Shown here in pieces: positions 24,001 to 39,000 of a DNA stretch of 64,000 bases (the stretch's first letter is position 1; every line of letters begins with the position of its first letter). The notes under the pieces are model-generated. The model was not told the DNA's origin, made no database searches, and was given only the letters and a program-made list of their open reading frames with translations. Origin of the DNA: Synaphobranchus kaupii. Taxonomy: Eukaryota; Chordata; Actinopteri; Anguilliformes; Synaphobranchidae. The stretch lies in assembly GCA_029718625.1 (NCBI GenBank), contig CM056395.1:26654160-26718159 (forward strand), given 5' to 3'. Made by a program: the position numbers and the translations under genes.

Positions 24001-27000
24001 ACTTGTAGTTGGCGGTATTGTTGTAATTGCTGCAGCAGCTGTTGTTCCCACAGTTGTTGTGGTGGGAGATACAGTTGTAGTTCTTGGACGATGTGTGGTG
24101 GTTAGAGATTCAGTTGTTGCAGGACTTTCAGTTGTGATTGGAGCATTTGATTGGCTTGCAGCTGCACTTGTAGTTGGCCGTATTGTTGTAATTGCTGCAG
24201 CAGTTGTTGTTCCCACATTTGTAGTGGTGGGAGATACAGTTGTAGTTCTTGGATGTTGTGTGGTGGTTAGCGATTCAGTTGTTGCAGGACTTTCAGTTGT
24301 GGTTGGAATATTTGTTGTGGTGTGAGCTGCACTTGTACTTGGAAGAATTGTTGCGGTTGGTTCTACAGTTGTAGTTTTTGCTGCTGCTGTAGTACCAGGT
24401 ACAGTTGTAGTTGCTTGGCGTTGTGTGGTGGTTAGAGATTCAGTTGTTGCCGGTCTTTCAGTTGTGGTTGGAACATTTGATGTGGTGTGAGCTGCACTTG
24501 TAGTTGGCGGTATTGTTGTAATTGCTGCAGCAGCTGTTGTTCCCACAGTTGTTGTGGTGGGAGATACAGTTGTAGTTCTTGGACGATGTGTGGTGGTTAG
24601 AGATTCAGTTGTTGCAGGCCTTTCAGTTGTGGTTGGAATATTTGTTGTGGTGTGAGCTGCACTTGTAATTGGATGAATTGTTGTGGTTGGTGCTAGAGTT
24701 GTACTTTTTGCTGCTGTTGTAATGTGAGGTACAGGTGTAGTTACTTGGCGATGTGTGGTGGTAACAGATTCAGTTGTTGCAGGACTTTCAGTTGTGGTTG
24801 GAACATTTGTTTGGCTTGGAGCTGCACTTGTAGTTGGCGGTATTGTTGTAATTGCTGCAGCAGCTGTTGTTCCCACAGTTGTTGTGGGGGGAGATACAGT
24901 TGTAGTTCTTCGACGATGTGTGGTGGTTAGAGATTCAGTTGTTGCAGGACTTTCAGTTGTGGTTGGAGCATTTGATTGGCTTGGAGCTGCACTTGTAGTT
25001 GGCCATATTGTTGTAATTGCTGCAGCAGTTGTTGTTCCCACATTTGTAGTGGTGGGAGATACAGTTGTAGTTCTTGGATGTTGTGTGGTGGTTAGAGATT
25101 CAGTTGTTGCAGGACTTTCAGTTGTGGTTGGAACATTTGTTTGGCTTGGAACTGCACTTGTAGTTGGCGGTATTGTTGTAATTGCTGCAGCAGCTGTTGT
25201 TCCCACAGTTGTTGTGGTGGGAGATACAGTTGTAGTTCTTGGACGATGTGTGGTGGTTAGCGATTCAGTTGTTGCAGGACTTTCAGTTGTGGTTGGAATA
25301 TTTGTTGTGGTGTGAGCTGCACTTGTACTTGGAAGAATTGTTGTGGTTGGTGCTAGAGTTGTAGTTTTTGCTGCTGTTGTAATGTGAGGTACAGGTGTAG
25401 TTACTTGGCGATGTGTGGTGGTAACAGATTCAGTTGTTGCAGGGCTTTCAGTTGTGGTTGGAACATTTGTTTGGCTTTGAGCTGCACTTGTAGTTGGCGG
25501 TATTGTTGTAATTGCTGCAGCAGCTGTTGTTCCCACAGTTGTTGTGGTGGGAGATACAGTTGTAGTTCTTGGACGATGTGTGGTGGTTAGAGATTCAGTT
25601 GTTGCAGGACTTTCAGTTGTGGTTGGAGCATTTGATTGGCTTGGAGCTGCACTTGTAGTTGGCCGTATTGTTGTAATTGCTGCAGCAGTTGTTGTTCCCA
25701 CATTTGTAGTGGTGGGAGATACAGTTGTAGTTCTTGGATGTTGTGTGGTGGTTAGAGATTCAGTTGTTGCAGGACTTTCAGTTGTGGTTGGAATATTTGT
25801 TGTGGTGTGAGCTGCACTTGTACTTGGAAGAATTGTTGTGGTTGGTTCTAAAGTCGTAGTTTTTGCTGCTGCTGTAGTGCGAGGTACAGTTGTAGTTGCT
25901 TGGCGTTGTGTGGTGGTTAGAGATTCAGTTGTTGCCGGCCTTTCAGTTGTGGTTGGAACATTTGATGTGGTGTGAGCTGCACTTGTAGTTGGCGGTATTG
26001 TTGTAATTGCTGCAGCAGCTGTTGTTCCCACAGTTGTTGTGGTGGGAGATACTGTTGTAGTTCTTGGACGATGTGTGGTGGTTAGAGATTCAGTTGTTGC
26101 AGGACTTTCAGTTGTGGTTGGAATATTTGTTTGGGTTGGAGGTACACTTTTAGTTGGAACAATTGTTGTAATTGCTGCAACAGTTGTAGTTTCTGCACTT
26201 GTTGTGGTGGGAGATACAGTTGTAGTTGCCTGGCGTTGTGTGGTGGTTAGAGATTCAGTTGTTGCAGGCCTTTCAGTTGTGGTTGGAATATTTGTTGTGG
26301 TGTGAGCTGCACTTGTAGTTGGATGAATTGTTGTGGTTGGTGCTAGAGTTGTAGTTTTTGCTGCTGTTGTAGTGTGAGGTACAGTTGTCGTTGCTTTGCG
26401 ATGTGTGGTGGTAAGAGATTCAGTTGTTGCATGACTTTCAGTTGTGGTTGGAACATTTGTTTGGCTTGGAGCTGCACTTGTAGTTGGCGGTATTGTTGTA
26501 ATTGCTGCAGCAGCTGTTGTTCCCACAGTTGTTGTGGTGGGAGATACAGTTGTAGTTCTTGGACGATGTGTGGTGGTAAGAGATTCAGTTGTTGCAGGAC
26601 TTTCAGTTGTCGTTGGAGCATTTGTTTGGCTTGGAGCTGCACTTGTAGTTGGCCGTATTGTTGTAATTGCTGCAGCAGTTGTTCCCACATTTGTAGTGGT
26701 GGGAGATACAGTTGTAGTTCTTGGATGTTGTGTGGTGGTTAGCGATTCAGTTGTTGCAGGACTCTCAGTTGTGGTTGGAATATTTGTTGTGATGTGAGCT
26801 GCACTTGTACTTGGAAGAATTGTTGTGGTTGGTGCTAGAGTTGTAGTTTTTGCTGCTGTTGTAATGTGAGGTACAGGTGTAGTTACTTGGCGATGTGTGG
26901 TGGTAACAGATTCAGTTGTTGCAGGACTTTCAGTTGTGGTTGGAACATTTGTTTGGCTTTGAGCTGCACTTGTAGTTGGCGGTATTGTTGTAATTGCTGC

Positions 27001-30000
27001 AGCAGCTGGTGTTCCCACAGTTGTTGTGGTGGGAGATACAGTTGTAGTTCTTGGATGTTGTGTGGTGGTTAGCGATTCAGTTGTTGCAGGACTTTCAGTT
27101 GTGGTTGGAATATTTGTTGTGGTGTGAGCTGCACTTGTACTTGGAAGAATTGTTGTGGTTGGTTCTAAAGTCGTAGTTTTTGCTGCTGCTGTAGTGCGAG
27201 GTACAGTTGTAGTTGCTTGGCGTTGTGTGGTGGTTAGAGATTCAGTTGTTGCCGGTCTTTCAGTTGTGGTTGGAACATTTGATGTGGTGTGAGCTGCACT
27301 TGTAGTTGGCGGTATTGTTGTAATTGCTGCAGCAGCTGTTGTTCCCACAGTTGTTGTGGTGGGAGATACAGTTGTAGTTCTTGGACGATGTGTGCTGGTT
27401 AGAGATTCAGTTGTTGCAGGACTTTCAGTTGTGGTTGGAATATTTGTTGTGGTGTGAGCTGCACTTGTAGTTGGATGAATTATTGTGGTTGGTGCTAAAG
27501 TTGTAGTTTCTGCACTTGTTGTGGTGGGAGATACAGTTGTAGTTCCCTGGCGTTGTGTGGTGGTTAGAGATTCAGTTGTTGCAGGCCTTTCAGTTGTGGT
27601 TGGAATATTTGTTGTGGTGTGAGCTGCACTTGTACTTGGAAGAATTGTTGTGGATGGTGCTAGAGTTGTAGTTTTTGCTGCTGTTGTAGTGTGAGGTACA
27701 GTTGTAGTTGCTTGGCGATGTGTGGTGGTAAGAGATTCAGTTGTTGCAGGACTTTCAGTTGTGGTTGGAACATTTGTTTGGCTTGGAGCTGCACTTGTAG
27801 TTGGCAGTATTGTTGTAATTGCTGCAGCAGCTGTTGTTCCCACAGTTGTTGTGGTGGGAGATACAGTTGTAGTTCTTGGACGATGTGTGGTAGTTAGAGA
27901 TTCAGTTGTTGCAGGACTTTCAGTTGTGGTTGGAATATTTGTTGTGGTGTGAGCTGCACTTGTACTTGGAAGAATTGTTGTGGTTGGTGCTAGAGTTGTA
28001 GTTTTTGCTGCTGTTGTAGTGTGAGGTACAGTTGTAGTTGCTTGGCGATGTGTGGTGGTAAGAGATTCAGTTGTTGCAGGACTTTCAGTTGTGGTTGGAA
28101 CATTTGTTTGGCTTGGAGCTGCACTTGTAGTTGGCGGTATTGTTGTAATTGCTGCAGCAGCTGTTGTTCCCACAGTTGTTGTGGTGGGAGATACAGTTGT
28201 AGTTCTTGGACGATGTGTGGTGGTTAGAGATTCAGTTGTTGCAGGACTTTCAGTTGTGGTTGGAATATTTTTTTGGGTTGGAGGTACTCTTGTAGTTGGA
28301 GCAATTGTTGTAATTGCTGCAACAGTTCTAGTTTCTGCACTTGTTATGGTGGGAGATACAGTTGTAGTTCTTGGACGATGTGTGGTGGTAAGAGATTCAG
28401 TTGTTGCAGGACTTTCAGTTGTCGTTGGAGCATTTGTTTGGCTTGGAGCTGCACTTGTAGTTGGCCGTATTGTTGTAATTGCTGCAGCAGTTGTTGTTCC
28501 CACATTTGTAGTGGTGGGAGATACAGTTGTAGTTCTTGGATGTTGTGTGGTGGTTAGCGATTCAGTTGTTGCAGGACTTTCAGTTGTGGTTGGAATATTT
28601 GTTGTGGTGTGAGCTGCACTTGTAGTTGGATGAATTGTTGTGGTTGGTGCTAGAGTTGTAGTTTTTGCTGCTGTTGTAGTGTGAGGTACAGTTGTAGTTG
28701 CTTGGCGTTGTGTGGTGGTTAGAGATTCAGTTGTTGCCGGTCTTTCAGTTGTGGTTGGAACATTTGATGTGGTGTGAGCTGCACTTGTAGTTGGCGGTAT
28801 TGTTGTAATTGCTGCAGCAGCTGTTGTTCCCACAGTTGTTGTGGTGGGAGATACAGTTGTAGTTCTTGGACGATGTGTGGTGGTTAGAGATTCAGTTGTT
28901 GCAGGACTTTCAGTTGTGGTTGGAATATTTGTTTGGGTTGGAGGTACACTTTTAGTTGGAGCAATTGTTGTAATTGCTGCAACAGTTGTAGTTTCTGCAC
29001 TTGTTGTGGTGGGAGATACAGTTGTAGTTGCCTGGCGTTGTGTGGTGGTTAGAGATTCAGTTGTTGCAGGCCTTTCAGTTGTGGTTGGAATATTTGTTGT
29101 GGTGTGAGCTGCACTTGTAGTTGGATGAATTGTTGTGGTTGGTGCTAGAGTTGTAGTTTTTGCTGCTGTTGTAGTGTGAGGTACAGTTGTAGTTGCTTGG
29201 CGATGTGTGGTGGTAAGAGATTCAGTTGTTGCAGGACTTTCAGTTGTGGTGGGAACATTTGTTTGGCTTGGAGCTGCACTTGTAGTTAGCGGTATTGTTG
29301 TAATTGCTGCAGCAGCTGTTGTTCCCACAGTTGTTGTGGTGGGAGATACAGTTGTAGTTCTTGGATGTTGTGTGGTGGTTAGCGATTCAGTTGTTGCAGG
29401 ACTTTCAGTTGTGGTTGGAATATTTTTTGTGGTGTGAGCTGCACTTCTACTTGGAAGAATTGTTGTGGTTGGTTCTACAGTTGTAGTTTTTGCTGCTGCT
29501 GTAGTGCGAGGTACAGTTGTAGTTGCTTGGCGTTGTGTGGTGGTTAGAGATTCAGTTGTTGCCGGTCTTTCAGTTGTGGTTGGAACATTTGATGTGGTGT
29601 GAGCTGCACTTGTGGTTGGCGGTATTGTTGTAATTGCTGCAGCAGCTGTTGTTCCCACAGTTGTTGTGGTGGGAGATACAGTTGTAGTTGCCTGGCGTTG
29701 TGTGGTGGTTAGAGATTCAGTTGTTGCAGGCCTTTCAGTTGTGATTGGAATATTTGTTGTGGTGTGAGCTGCACTTCTACTTGGAAGAATTGTTGTGGTT
29801 GGTTCTACAGTTGTAGTTTTTGCTGCTGCTGTAGTGCGAGGTACAGTTGTAGTTGCTTGGCGTTGTGTGGTGGTTAGAGATTCAGTTGTTGCCGGTCTTT
29901 CAGTTGTGGTTGGAACATTTGATGTGGTGTGAGCTGCACTTGTAGTTGGCAGTATTGTTGTAATTGCTGCAGCAGCTGTTGTTCCCACAGTTGTTGTGGT

Positions 30001-33000
30001 GGGAGATACAGTTGTAGTTCTTGGACGATGTGTGGTAGTTAGAGATTCAGTTGTTGCAGGACTTTCAGTTGTGGTTGGAATATTTGTTGTGGTGTGAGCT
30101 GCACTTGTACTTGGAAGAATTGTTGTGGTTGGTGCTAGAGTTGTAGTTTTTGCTGCTGTTGTAGTGTGAGGTACAGTTGTAGTTGCTTGGCGATGTGTGG
30201 TGGTAAGAGATTCAGTTGTTGCAGGACTTTCAGTTGTGGTTGGAACATTTGTTTGGCTTGGAGCTGCACTTGTAGTTGGCGGTATTGTTGTAATTGCTGC
30301 AGCAGCTGTTGTTCCCACAGTTGTTGTGGTGGGAGATACAGTTGTAGTTCTTGGACGATGTGTGGTGGTTAGAGATTCAGTTGTTGCAGGACTTTCAGTT
30401 GTGGTTGGAATATTTTTTTGGGTTGGAGGTACTCTTGTAGTTGGAGCAATTGTTGTAATTGCTGCAACAGTTCTAGTTTCTGCACTTGTTATGGTGGGAG
30501 ATACAGTTGTAGTTCTTGGACGATGTGTGGTGGTAAGAGATTCAGTTGTTGCAGGACTTTCAGTTGTCGTTGGAGCATTTGTTTGGCTTGGAGCTGCACT
30601 TGTAGTTGGCCGTATTGTTGTAATTGCTGCAGCAGTTGTTGTTCCCACATTTGTAGTGGTGGGAGATACAGTTGTAGTTCTTGGATGTTGTGTGGTGGTT
30701 AGCGATTCAGTTGTTGCAGGACTTTCAGTTGTGGTTGGAATATTTGTTGTGGTGTGAGCTGCACTTGTAGTTGGATGAATTGTTGTGGTTGGTGCTAGAG
30801 TTGTAGTTTTTGCTGCTGTTGTAGTGTGAGGTACAGTTGTAGTTGCTTGGCGTTGTGTGGTGGTTAGAGATTCAGTTGTTGCCGGTCTTTCAGTTGTGGT
30901 TGGAACATTTGATGTGGTGTGAGCTGCACTTGTAGTTGGCGGTATTGTTGTAATTGCTGCAGCAGCTGTTGTTCCCACAGTTGTTGTGGTGGGAGATACA
31001 GTTGTAGTTCTTGGACGATGTGTGGTGGTTAGAGATTCAGTTGTTGCAGGACTTTCAGTTGTGGTTGGAATATTTGTTTGGGTTGGAGGTACACTTTTAG
31101 TTGGAGCAATTGTTGTAATTGCTGCAACAGTTGTAGTTTCTGCACTTGTTGTGGTGGGAGATACAGTTGTAGTTGCCTGGCGTTGTGTGGTGGTTAGAGA
31201 TTCAGTTGTTGCAGGCCTTTCAGTTGTGGTTGGAATATTTGTTGTGGTGTGAGCTGCACTTGTAGTTGGATGAATTGTTGTGGTTGGTGCTAGAGTTGTA
31301 GTTTTTGCTGCTGTTGTAGTGTGAGGTACAGTTGTAGTTGCTTGGCGATGTGTGGTGGTAAGAGATTCAGTTGTTGCAGGACTTTCAGTTGTGGTGGGAA
31401 CATTTGTTTGGCTTGGAGCTGCACTTGTAGTTAGCGGTATTGTTGTAATTGCTGCAGCAGCTGTTGTTCCCACAGTTGTTGTGGTGGGAGATACAGTTGT
31501 AGTTCTTGGATGTTGTGTGGTGGTTAGCGATTCAGTTGTTGCAGGACTTTCAGTTGTGGTTGGAATATTTTTTGTGGTGTGAGCTGCACTTCTACTTGGA
31601 AGAATTGTTGTGGTTGGTTCTACAGTTGTAGTTTTTGCTGCTGCTGTAGTGCGAGGTACAGTTGTAGTTGCTTGGCGTTGTGTGGTGGTTAGAGATTCAG
31701 TTGTTGCCGGTCTTTCAGTTGTGGTTGGAACATTTGATGTGGTGTGAGCTGCACTTGTGGTTGGCGGTATTGTTGTAATTGCTGCAGCAGCTGTTGTTCC
31801 CACAGTTGTTGTGGTGGGAGATACAGTTGTAGTTGCCTGGCGTTGTGTGGTGGTTAGAGATTCAGTTGTTGCAGGCCTTTCAGTTGTGATTGGAATATTT
31901 GTTGTGGTGTGAGCTGCAATTGTAGTTGGATGAATTGTTGTGGTTGGTGCTAGAATTGTAGTTTTTGCTGCTGTTGTAATGTGAGGTACAGGTGTAGTTA
32001 CTTGGCGATGTGTGGTAGTAACAGATTCAGTTGTTGCAGGACTTTCAGTTGTGGTTGGAACATTTGTTTGGCTTTGAGCTGCACTTGTAGTTGGCGGTAT
32101 TTTTGTAATTGCTGCAGCAGCTGTTGTTCCCACAGTTGTTGTGGTGGGAGATACAGTTGTAGTTCTTGGACGATATGTGGTGGTTAGAGATTCAGTTGTT
32201 GCAGGACTTTCAGTTGTGGTTGGAATATTTGTTTGGGTTGGAGGTACACTTTTAGTTGGAGCAATTGTTGTAATTGCTGCAACAGTTGTAGTTTCTGCAC
32301 TTGTTGTGGTGGGAGATACAGTTGTAGTTCTTGGATGTTGTGTGGTGGTTAGCGATTCAGTTGTTGCAGGACTTTCAGTTGTGGTTGGAATATTTGTTGT
32401 GGTGTGAGCTGCACTTGTAGTTGGATGAATTGTTGTGGTTGGTGCTAGAGTTGTAGTTTTTGCTGCTGTTGTAGTGTGAGGTACAGTTGTAGTTGCTTGG
32501 CGTTGTGTGGTGGTTAGAGATTCAGTTGTTGCCGGTCTTTCAGTTGTGGTTGGAACATTTGATGTGGTGTGAGCTGCACTTGTAGTTGGCGGTATTGTTG
32601 TAATTGCTGCAGCAGCTGTTGTTCCCACAGTTGTTGTGGTGGGAGATACAGTTGTAGTTCTTGGACGATGTGTGGTGGTTAGAGATTCAGTTGTTGCAGG
32701 ACTTTCAGTTGTGGTCGGAATATTTGTTTGGGTTGGAGGTACACTTTTAGTTGGAGCAATTGTTGTAATTGCTGCAACAGTTGTAGTTTCTGCACTTGTT
32801 GTGGTGGGAGATACAGTTGTAGTTGCCTGGCGTTGTGTGGTGGTTAGAGATTCAGTTCTTGCAGGCCTTTCAGTTGTGGTTGGAATATTTGTTGTGGTGT
32901 GAGCTGCACTTGTAGTTGGATGAATTGTTGTGGTTGGTGCTAGAGTTGTAGTTTTTGCTGCTGTTGTAGTGTGAGGTACAGTTGTAGTTGCTTGGCGATG

Positions 33001-36000
33001 TGTGGTGGTAAGAGATTCAGTTGTTGCAGGACTTTCAGTTGTGGTGGGAACATTTGTTTGGCTTGGAGCTGCACTTGTAGTTAGCGGTATTGTTGTAATT
33101 GCTCTAGCAGCTGTTGTTCCCACAGTTGTTGTGGTGGGAGATACAGTTGTAGTTCTTGGACGATGTGTGGTGGTAAGAGATTCAGTTGTTGCAGGACTTT
33201 CAGTTGTCGTTGGAGCATTTGTTTGGCTTGGAGCTGCACTTGTAGTTGGCCGTATTTTTGTAATTGCTGTAGCAGTTGTTGTTCCCACATTTGTAGTGTT
33301 GGGAGATACAGTTGTAGTTCTTGGATGTTGTGTGGTGGTTTGCGATTCAGTTGTTGCAGGACTTTCAGTTGTGGTTGGAATATTTGTTGTGGTGTGAGCT
33401 GCACTTGTACTTGGAAGAATTGTTGTGGTTGGTGCTAGAGTTGTAGTTTTTGCTGCTGTTGTAGTGTGAGGTACAGTTGTAGTTGCTTGGCGTTGTGTGG
33501 TGGTTAGAGATTCAGTTGTTGCAGGACTTTCAGTTGTCGTTGGAACATTTGTTTGGCTTGGAACTGCACTTGTAGTTGGCAGTATTGTTGTAATTGCTGC
33601 AGCAGCTGTTGTTCCCACAGTTGTTGTGGTGGGAGATACAGTTGTAGTTCTTGGACGATGTGTGGTGGTTAGAGATTCAGTTGTTGCAGGCCTTTCAGTT
33701 GTGGTTGGAACATTTGTTTGGCTTGCAGCTGCACTTGTAGTTGGCGGTATTGTTGTAATTGCTCTAGCAGCTGTTGTTCCCACAGTTGTTGTGGTGGGAG
33801 ATACAGGTGTAGTTCTTGGACGATGTGTGGTGGTAAGAGATTCAGTTGTTGCAGGACTTTCAGTTGTGGTTGGAGCATTTGTTTGGCTTGGAGCTGCGCT
33901 TGTAGTTGGCCGTATTGTTGTAATTGCTGCAGCAGTTGTTGTTCCCACAGTTGTTGTGGTGGGAGATACAGTTGTAGTTCTTGGACGATGTGTGGTGGTT
34001 AGAGATTCAGTTGTTGCAGGACTTTCAGTTGTGGTTGGAGCATTTGATTGGCTTGGAGCTGCACTTGTAGTTGGCCGTATTGTTGTAATTGCTGCAGCAG
34101 TTGTTGTTCCCACATTTGTAGTGGTGGGAGATACAGTTGTAGTTCTTGGATGTTGTGTGGTGGTTAGAGATTCAGTTGTTGCAGGACTTTCAGTTGTGGT
34201 TGGAACATTTGTTTGGCTTGGAGCTGCACCTGTAGTTGGCGGTATTGTTGTAATTGCTGCAGCAACTGTTGTTCCCACAGTTGTTGTGGTGGGAGATACA
34301 GTTGTAGTTCTTGGATGTTGTGTGGTGGTTAGCGATTCAGTTGTTGCAGGACTTTCAGTTGTGGTTGGAATATTTGTTGTGGTGTGAGCTGCACTTGTAC
34401 TTGGAAGAATTGTTGTGGTTGGTTCTACAGTTGTAGTTTTTGCTGCTGCTGTAGTACCAGGTACAGTTGTAGTTGCTTGGCGTTGTGTGGTGGTTAGAGA
34501 TTCAGTTGTTGCCGGTCTTTCAGTTGTGGTTGGAACATTTGATGTGGTGTGAGCTGCACTTGTAGTTGGCGGTATTGTTGTAATTGCTGCAGCAGCTGTT
34601 GTTCCCACAGTTGTTGTGGTGGGAGATACAGTTATAGCTGCCTGGCGTTGTGTGGTGGTTAGAGATTCAGTTGTTGCAGGACTTTCAGTTGTGGTTTTAA
34701 CATTTGTTTGGCTTGGAACTGCACTTGTAGTTGGCGGTATTGTTGTAATTGCTGCAGCAGCTGTTGTTCCCACAGTTGTTGTGGTGGGAGATACAGTTGT
34801 AGTTCTTGGACGATGTGTGGTGGTTAGAGATTCAGTTGTTGCAGGACTTTCAGTTGTGATTGGAGCATTTGATTGGCTTGCAGCTGCACTTGTAGTTGGC
34901 CGTATTGTTGTAATTGCTGCAGCAGTTGTTGTTCCCACATTTGTAGTGGTGGGAGATACAGTTGTAGTTCTTGGATGTTGTGTGGTGGTTAGCGATTCAG
35001 TTGTTGCAGGACTTTCAGTTGTGGTTGGAATATTTGTTGTGGTGTGAGCTGCACTTGTACTTGGAAGAATTGTTGCGGTTGGTTCTACAGTTGTAGTTTT
35101 TGCTGCTGCTGTAGTACCAGGTACAGTTGTAGTTGCTTGGCGTTGTGTGGTGGTTAGAGATTCAGTTGTTGCCGGTCTTTCAGTTGTGGTTGGAACATTT
35201 GATGTGGTGTGAGCTGCACTTGTAGTTGGCGGTATTGTTGTAATTGCTGCAGCAGCTGTTGTTCCCACAGTTGTTGTGGTGGGAGATACAGTTGTAGTTC
35301 TTGGACGATGTGTGGTGGTTAGAGATTCAGTTGTTGCAGGCCTTTCAGTTGTGGTTGGAATATTTGTTGTGGTGTGAGCTGCACTTGTAATTGGATGAAT
35401 TGTTGTGGTTGGTGCTAGAGTTGTACTTTTTGCTGCTGTTGTAATGTGAGGTACAGGTGTAGTTACTTGGCGATGTGTGGTGGTAACAGATTCAGTTGTT
35501 GCAGGACTTTCAGTTGTGGTTGGAACATTTGTTTGGCTTGGAGCTGCACTTGTAGTTGGCGGTATTGTTGTAATTGCTGCAGCAGCTGTTGTTCCCACAG
35601 TTGTTGTGGGGGGAGATACAGTTGTAGTTCTTCGACGATGTGTGGTGGTTAGAGATTCAGTTGTTGCAGGACTTTCAGTTGTGGTTGGAGCATTTGATTG
35701 GCTTGGAGCTGCACTTGTAGTTGGCCATATTGTTGTAATTGCTGCAGCAGTTGTTGTTCCCACATTTGTAGTGGTGGGAGATACAGTTGTAGTTCTTGGA
35801 TGTTGTGTGGTGGTTAGAGATTCAGTTGTTGCAGGACTTTCAGTTGTGGTTGGAACATTTGTTTGGCTTGGAACTGCACTTGTAGTTGGCGGTATTGTTG
35901 TAATTGCTGCAGCAGCTGTTGTTCCCACAGTTGTTGTGGTGGGAGATACAGTTGTAGTTCTTGGACGATGTGTGGTGGTTAGCGATTCAGTTGTTGCAGG

Positions 36001-39000
36001 ACTTTCAGTTGTGGTTGGAATATTTGTTGTGGTGTGAGCTGCACTTGTACTTGGAAGAATTGTTGTGGTTGGTGCTAGAGTTGTAGTTTTTGCTGCTGTT
36101 GTAATGTGAGGTACAGGTGTAGTTACTTGGCGATGTGTGGTGGTAACAGATTCAGTTGTTGCAGGGCTTTCAGTTGTGGTTGGAACATTTGTTTGGCTTT
36201 GAGCTGCACTTGTAGTTGGCGGTATTGTTGTAATTGCTGCAGCAGCTGTTGTTCCCACAGTTGTTGTGGTGGGAGATACAGTTGTAGTTCTTGGACGATG
36301 TGTGGTGGTTAGAGATTCAGTTGTTGCAGGACTTTCAGTTGTGGTTGGAGCATTTGATTGGCTTGGAGCTGCACTTGTAGTTGGCCGTATTGTTGTAATT
36401 GCTGCAGCAGTTGTTGTTCCCACATTTGTAGTGGTGGGAGATACAGTTGTAGTTCTTGGATGTTGTGTGGTGGTTAGAGATTCAGTTGTTGCAGGACTTT
36501 CAGTTGTGGTTGGAATATTTGTTGTGGTGTGAGCTGCACTTGTACTTGGAAGAATTGTTGTGGTTGGTTCTAAAGTCGTAGTTTTTGCTGCTGCTGTAGT
36601 GCGAGGTACAGTTGTAGTTGCTTGGCGTTGTGTGGTGGTTAGAGATTCAGTTGTTGCCGGCCTTTCAGTTGTGGTTGGAACATTTGATGTGGTGTGAGCT
36701 GCACTTGTAGTTGGCGGTATTGTTGTAATTGCTGCAGCAGCTGTTGTTCCCACAGTTGTTGTGGTGGGAGATACTGTTGTAGTTCTTGGACGATGTGTGG
36801 TGGTTAGAGATTCAGTTGTTGCAGGACTTTCAGTTGTGGTTGGAATATTTGTTTGGGTTGGAGGTACACTTTTAGTTGGAACAATTGTTGTAATTGCTGC
36901 AACAGTTGTAGTTTCTGCACTTGTTGTGGTGGGAGATACAGTTGTAGTTGCCTGGCGTTGTGTGGTGGTTAGAGATTCAGTTGTTGCAGGCCTTTCAGTT
37001 GTGGTTGGAATATTTGTTGTGGTGTGAGCTGCACTTGTAGTTGGATGAATTGTTGTGGTTGGTGCTAGAGTTGTAGTTTTTGCTGCTGTTGTAGTGTGAG
37101 GTACAGTTGTCGTTGCTTTGCGATGTGTGGTGGTAAGAGATTCAGTTGTTGCATGACTTTCAGTTGTGGTTGGAACATTTGTTTGGCTTGGAGCTGCACT
37201 TGTAGTTGGCGGTATTGTTGTAATTGCTGCAGCAGCTGTTGTTCCCACAGTTGTTGTGGTGGGAGATACAGTTGTAGTTCTTGGACGATGTGTGGTGGTA
37301 AGAGATTCAGTTGTTGCAGGACTTTCAGTTGTCGTTGGAGCATTTGTTTGGCTTGGAGCTGCACTTGTAGTTGGCCGTATTGTTGTAATTGCTGCAGCAG
37401 TTGTTCCCACATTTGTAGTGGTGGGAGATACAGTTGTAGTTCTTGGATGTTGTGTGGTGGTTAGCGATTCAGTTGTTGCAGGACTCTCAGTTGTGGTTGG
37501 AATATTTGTTGTGGTGTGAGCTGCACTTGTACTTGGAAGAATTGTTGTGGTTGGTGCTAGAGTTGTAGTTTTTGCTGCTGTTGTAATGTGAGGTACAGGT
37601 GTAGTTACTTGGCGATGTGTGGTGGTAACAGATTCAGTTGTTGCAGGACTTTCAGTTGTGGTTGGAACATTTGTTTGGCTTTGAGCTGCACTTGTAGTTG
37701 GCGGTATTGTTGTAATTGCTGCAGCAGCTGGTGTTCCCACAGTTGTTGTGGTGGGAGATACAGTTGTAGTTCTTGGATGTTGTGTGGTGGTTAGCGATTC
37801 AGTTGTTGCAGGACTTTCAGTTGTGGTTGGAATATTTGTTGTGGTGTGAGCTGCACTTGTACTTGGAAGAATTGTTGTGGTTGGTTCTAAAGTCGTAGTT
37901 TTTGCTGCTGCTGTAGTGCGAGGTACAGTTGTAGTTGCTTGGCGTTGTGTGGTGGTTAGAGATTCAGTTGTTGCCGGTCTTTCAGTTGTGGTTGGAACAT
38001 TTGATGTGGTGTGAGCTGCACTTGTAGTTGGCGGTATTGTTGTAATTGCTGCAGCAGCTGTTGTTCCCACAGTTGTTGTGGTGGGAGATACAGTTGTAGT
38101 TCTTGGACGATGTGTGCTGGTTAGAGATTCAGTTGTTGCAGGACTTTCAGTTGTGGTTGGAATATTTGTTGTGGTGTGAGCTGCACTTGTAGTTGGATGA
38201 ATTATTGTGGTTGGTGCTAAAGTTGTAGTTTCTGCACTTGTTGTGGTGGGAGATACAGTTGTAGTTCCCTGGCGTTGTGTGGTGGTTAGAGATTCAGTTG
38301 TTGCAGGCCTTTCAGTTGTGGTTGGAATATTTGTTGTGGTGTGAGCTGCACTTGTACTTGGAAGAATTGTTGTGGATGGTGCTAGAGTTGTAGTTTTTGC
38401 TGCTGTTGTAGTGTGAGGTACAGTTGTAGTTGCTTGGCGATGTGTGGTGGTAAGAGATTCAGTTGTTGCAGGACTTTCAGTTGTGGTTGGAACATTTGTT
38501 TGGCTTGGAGCTGCACTTGTAGTTGGCAGTATTGTTGTAATTGCTGCAGCAGCTGTTGTTCCCACAGTTGTTGTGGTGGGAGATACAGTTGTAGTTCTTG
38601 GACGATGTGTGGTAGTTAGAGATTCAGTTGTTGCAGGACTTTCAGTTGTGGTTGGAATATTTGTTGTGGTGTGAGCTGCACTTGTACTTGGAAGAATTGT
38701 TGTGGTTGGTGCTAGAGTTGTAGTTTTTGCTGCTGTTGTAGTGTGAGGTACAGTTGTAGTTGCTTGGCGATGTGTGGTGGTAAGAGATTCAGTTGTTGCA
38801 GGACTTTCAGTTGTGGTTGGAACATTTGTTTGGCTTGGAGCTGCACTTGTAGTTGGCGGTATTGTTGTAATTGCTGCAGCAGCTGTTGTTCCCACAGTTG
38901 TTGTGGTGGGAGATACAGTTGTAGTTCTTGGACGATGTGTGGTGGTTAGAGATTCAGTTGTTGCAGGACTTTCAGTTGTGGTTGGAATATTTTTTTGGGT